A stretch of 64,000 bases of DNA from Marinomonas aquimarina (lineage in GTDB: Bacteria; Pseudomonadota; Gammaproteobacteria; Pseudomonadales; Marinomonadaceae), in contig NZ_FLOC01000008.1 of NCBI RefSeq assembly GCF_900089755.1, positions 100,326-164,325 of the forward strand, read 5' to 3'. A program made the translations under genes and the position numbers. Position 1 is the stretch's first letter. Each line of letters begins with the position of its first letter. Shown here piece by piece: positions 61,889-64,000 of the stretch. The notes beneath the pieces are model-generated. The model searched no databases, was not told the origin of the DNA, and saw only the letters and a program-made list of their open reading frames with translations.

Positions 61889-62255
61889 TATATTTCCTTT
61901 TTCTAGTTTATATTTCTAACTCCTAGAATAAGACTTGCCCAACCGTCACATCCGTCTGAATGCGTTTTCTAAATGGATTGTCCGTCAAGTAATACGATTT
62001 TTCTTATCTGAGCTCCACTCTGTGAAGAAGCGGTAACTCTTGAAAAGATAGGTGCTGATAGGGGTTCTGTCTAGTAATCGTAGCGATCGTGTCTGTGTGG
62101 GGGTTAGGCCTTTGAAGTAGATCAAAGCAGCTCGCTGTCCAGATTAGCTGGCCGAAAGAGCATCGCCTGCGCTAACGCTTGTATATTCTACCGAGGCATC
62201 CGATACTCTGGCATTGAACGCATATGTGCCAATCCCCTCAATCACAAGGAAATTC
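61889..62255. other. Divergent intergenic region, no gene seen
   Basis: Contains the promoters of the sulfotransferase cluster (minus) and the RIO kinase (plus). An open frame continues from the kinase to 62214 but lacks family similarity. No repeat, operator or RNA gene was recognised. Confidence 0.5.
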
Positions 62256-63110
62256 ATGAAAACCCCAAAGAGGCTACAACCCCTTATTGAAGACGGCTTA
62301 ATCGATGACGTGCTCAGCCAACTGATGAGCGGTAAAGAAGCAACCGTCTACATGGTCCGTTGTGGGTCCGATATTCGCTGCGCCAAGGTCTATAAGGACG
62401 TCGATAAACGCAGCTTCAAACAAGCGGTGCAATATCGTGAAGGCCGCAAGGTGCGTAATAGTCGTCAAGCTCGCGCCATGGAAAAAGGCTCGAAATACGG
62501 TCGTGAAGAGCAAGAAGCCCTATGGCATAACGCCGAGGTCGATGCGCTCTACAAACTGGCCCAAGCCGATGTCCGTGTACCCAAGCCTTATGGCTGCATT
62601 GATGGGGTACTGCTGATGGAACTGATCACCGACGCAGACGGCGATGTAGCACCGCGCCTAAACGATATCAAACTCACCCAAGAAGAAGCACTCGCCCATC
62701 ACACGCAAATCATTCGCGATGTAGTGCGCATGCTCTGCGCTGGCCTCGTGCACGGGGATTTATCTGAATTTAACGTTCTAGTCGATCAAGATGGTCCCGT
62801 GATCATTGACCTACCGCAAGCGGTGGATGCCGTCGCTAATAACCACGCTGAATGGATGCTAGAACGCGATATCAACAATATGCGCGATTACTACGGCCAA
62901 TTCGCACCCGAGCTTCTCACCACAAAATACGCCAAAGAAATTTGGGCGATCTATGAGTCGGGTAAACTTACCCCTGATACCGAATTAACTGGTCACTTTG
63001 ATGAGCCGACTGAATCGGCTGATGTGGATGCGGTGTTGGTGGAGATTCAAGAAGCATTTGAAGAAGAGCAAGAGAGATTGGCGCGGATGGGAAGTGTTGA
63101 GGAAGAATGA
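62256..63110 (+). CDS. RIO-type serine protein kinase (PA4780 family)
   Basis: Atypical protein kinase of 284 residues. Motifs: flexible loop SGKEATVYMV (25-34), ATP-binding Lys44 in CAKVYKD, basic YREGRKVRNSR, catalytic HGDLSEFN (166-173, Asp168 and Asn173) and metal-binding IIDLPQAVD (Asp185). The C-terminal tail is acidic. AAGGAAA precedes the ATG at 62256, so the frame to 62214 is not used. The substrates of bacterial RIO kinases are unknown. Confidence 0.93.
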   Translation: MKTPKRLQPLIEDGLIDDVLSQLMSGKEATVYMVRCGSDIRCAKVYKDVDKRSFKQAVQYREGRKVRNSRQARAMEKGSKYGREEQEALWHNAEVDALYKLAQADVRVPKPYGCIDGVLLMELITDADGDVAPRLNDIKLTQEEALAHHTQIIRDVVRMLCAGLVHGDLSEFNVLVDQDGPVIIDLPQAVDAVANNHAEWMLERDINNMRDYYGQFAPELLTTKYAKEIWAIYESGKLTPDTELTGHFDEPTESADVDAVLVEIQEAFEEEQERLARMGSVEEE

Positions 63111-63135
63111 GCCCTATTGCTTCTGGACTCGATGA

Positions 63136-63162
63136 TTTAGAGCCTAATGATTAGGCTCTAAA
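63136..63162. terminator. Bidirectional terminator
   Basis: Perfect 11-bp stem TTTAGAGCCTA / TAGGCTCTAAA with a 5-nt loop, 26 bp beyond the RIO kinase stop. TGCTCTTTT follows on the plus strand. The stem overlaps the last codons of the DUF2442 pseudogene. Confidence 0.75.
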
Positions 63163-63384
63163 TGCTCTTTTAAAAACTCTGGCGCTAAATCCGCACCGTT
63201 TGACCAAACCACCGTTTCCAACTCAGGATCGACAGTAAACGACTTAAACTGATCGAGCTCTTGGAGCGGCTCAAAGATAGGGCCTTTTAGAAGGTTTGAT
63301 AGATTCACCACCATCAGAGCCGTCGTCGAAGGACACCCAGATACGGTAGTCAGATACGTATTTTGCGTCTATTACATGCAGCAT
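63144..63384 (-). pseudogene. Frameshifted DUF2442 gene
   Basis: From the ATG at 63384 the frame reads MLHVIDAKYVSDYRIWVSFD then DGSDGG, a normal DUF2442 start. It then meets a stop unless the frame is shifted by one base near GATGGTGGTGAA (about 63304-63315). The shifted frame continues VNLSNLLKGPIFEPLQELDQ and ends TVVWSNGADLAPEFLKEHLE with PNH and a stop at 63144. The total length of 241 nt is not a multiple of three. DUF2442 proteins are usually encoded beside DUF4160 proteins, as here. Confidence 0.82.
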
Positions 63385-63387
63385 AAC

Positions 63388-63646
63388 TTACTCCAATGGG
63401 GCAATGTTTATCAAAGGCTGCCCCGATCTCGCACGCTCCCAGTTTTCCTCAAGTTCGTGGCGATGTAAAGAGATCCACTCTTGCACAAACGATTCAGCAC
63501 GCTTGGGTAGTTGGCCTTCTAACAAACTGCCATCAAAAACCAAATAGAGCTTCCATACCTGCATATTTGGTATGGAAATGAGGCGGATTATGATCATTAA
63601 ACTACATTGCGATGATTATTCCATAAAATCGACTAATGATTGGCAT
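63388..63646 (-). pseudogene. DUF4160 gene with nonsense codon and frameshift
   Basis: AAGGAGGG precedes an ATG at 63646 that reads MPIISRFYGIIIAM, then TAG where family members have Tyr, then FNDHNPPHFHTKYAGMEALF. The sequence next shifts frame near GTTTTTGATGG (about 63530-63541) into FDGSLLEGQLPKRAESFVQE and WISLHRHELEENWERARSGQ, ending NIAPLE with a stop at 63388. The strong ribosome binding site and the full domain outline show a once-functional gene; two lesions argue for decay. The short open frame starting at 63597 is only its 3' part. Confidence 0.85.
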
Positions 63647-63769
63647 AGGGCCCTCCTTAACCCAATAATTGAGAAACTATAATGCCTAGCGATTGGGTTA
63701 GGGGAATTGACAGTGATCATATGAAGGCAAGCAACGTGGGCTTGATTGGTTTTGCTTGGGGTATATCGA

Positions 63770-63801
63770 GGGTCAGATGAAGATTAGTTTTCATCTGAGC
63801 C
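63770..63801. repeat. CAGATGAA palindrome, copy 3
   Basis: GGGTCAGATGAA at 63770-63781 pairs with TTCATCTGAGCC at 63790-63801, with a short A/T-rich loop and one mismatch. Same core as the elements at 54657 and 56121. Confidence 0.6.
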
Positions 63802-63829
63802 CAATTGTTTAAGCCTGATAGTTAAGAAG

Positions 63830-63880
63830 CAACTAACGCCCGGGTCAGCGGACCGCGAAGCCGCAGGCTTCGTCAGGGCG
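63830..63880. repeat. GC-rich nested palindrome, possible recombination-site relic
   Basis: AACTAACGCCC at 63831-63841 begins a segment with outer stem CGCCC/GGGCG (63837-63841 with 63876-63880) and inner stem CGAAGCC-GCA-GGCTTCG (63856-63872). The left half looks like the start of an integron attC site, but the right half lacks the expected GTTAG end. A second small hairpin (TTTGAAG/CTTCAAA) lies at 63890-63909. Confidence 0.35.
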
Positions 63881-63964
63881 CGAGCATACTTTGAAGAACT
63901 AGCTTCAAACCTGCCAAAACCTGTATTGTAGCGCTTATTAGTTCATCAAACAGGCTTCATTCCG

Positions 63965-64000
63965 TGACTCTTATCGAACATCTATCTGTCATCAAAGAAA
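63965..64000 (+). CDS. Possible 5' end of an ISAs1-type transposase (cut by the window)
   Basis: The last bases open a frame GTG-ACT-CTT... reading VTLIEHLSVIKE to the edge. This resembles the N-terminus common in ISAs1-family transposases (xSLIEHxSxIxDPR). Only twelve residues are visible and no clear ribosome binding site is present, so this is tentative. Confidence 0.3.

Noticed and set aside
1..64000. tRNA, rRNA, riboswitch or prophage regions
   Set aside because: No cloverleaf, rRNA segment, recognised riboswitch core or phage structural gene was seen on either strand by eye; a covariance-model scan would be needed to exclude divergent RNAs.

Overview
The window reads as ordinary chromosome of a motile, free-living, probably marine Gammaproteobacterium of the Oceanospirillales type. 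This is inferred from gene content: an lldP/lldD lactate module, MsrPQ, a PA4780-type RIO kinase, DUF3010, CreA, pseudoazurin, umuDC under a LexA box, many LysR regulators, and a moderate G+C content. No rRNA, tRNA, CRISPR array, complete IS or prophage was seen. The exact genus cannot be given from this stretch.

Layout. 1-8.6 kb: a chemoreceptor cut by the window edge, a PAS-GGDEF cyclase, a LOG-family hydrolase with an ABM monooxygenase, a methyltransferase, a large Asp-rich cadherin/VCBS-like protein with a 19-bp tandem repeat array upstream, and a DUF3010 gene. 8.7-12.3 kb: two paralogous MFS transporters and a LysR gene, with a shared LysR-type box in both transporter promoters. 12.4-30 kb: four paralogous small exported proteins (about 86-94 aa) scattered among umuDC, a UbiA-type prenyltransferase, a beta-CASP RNase-like protein, a SulP transporter, a polar amino acid ABC operon, homocysteine methyltransferase, a GAF-EAL protein and an Lrp-type regulator. 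30-45.9 kb: small lipoproteins and zinc proteins, a luciferase-like oxidoreductase, another GGDEF protein, a LysR/SDR pair, cold-shock protein, MsrPQ, MscS, the lactate module and an ABC-F ATPase. 45.9-58 kb: a signalling-rich segment with two separate pairings of a periplasmic binding protein with a membrane c-di-GMP enzyme, plus an XRE repressor divergent from a PAS-EAL gene through an array of TTGCC-N5-GGCAA operators. 58-64 kb: a three-gene sulfotransferase/arylsulfotransferase-like cluster, a RIO kinase, and a decayed accessory patch with a DUF4160-DUF2442 pair broken in both genes.

How the parts work together. Six c-di-GMP enzyme genes and one GGDEF remnant lie in 64 kb, several next to periplasmic or transcriptional sensors, so the region looks like an environmental-signal hub superimposed on housekeeping genes.

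The observation I consider most likely to be undescribed is the family of four small secreted proteins at 12433-12696, 13136-13396, 24736-25020 and 29001-29273. Three of them share an upstream region that aligns without a single gap over 320 bp. Five short conserved blocks sit at identical distances in all three copies although the sequence between them has diverged. This points to a spacing-constrained regulatory module driving a coordinated set of exported proteins of unknown function.
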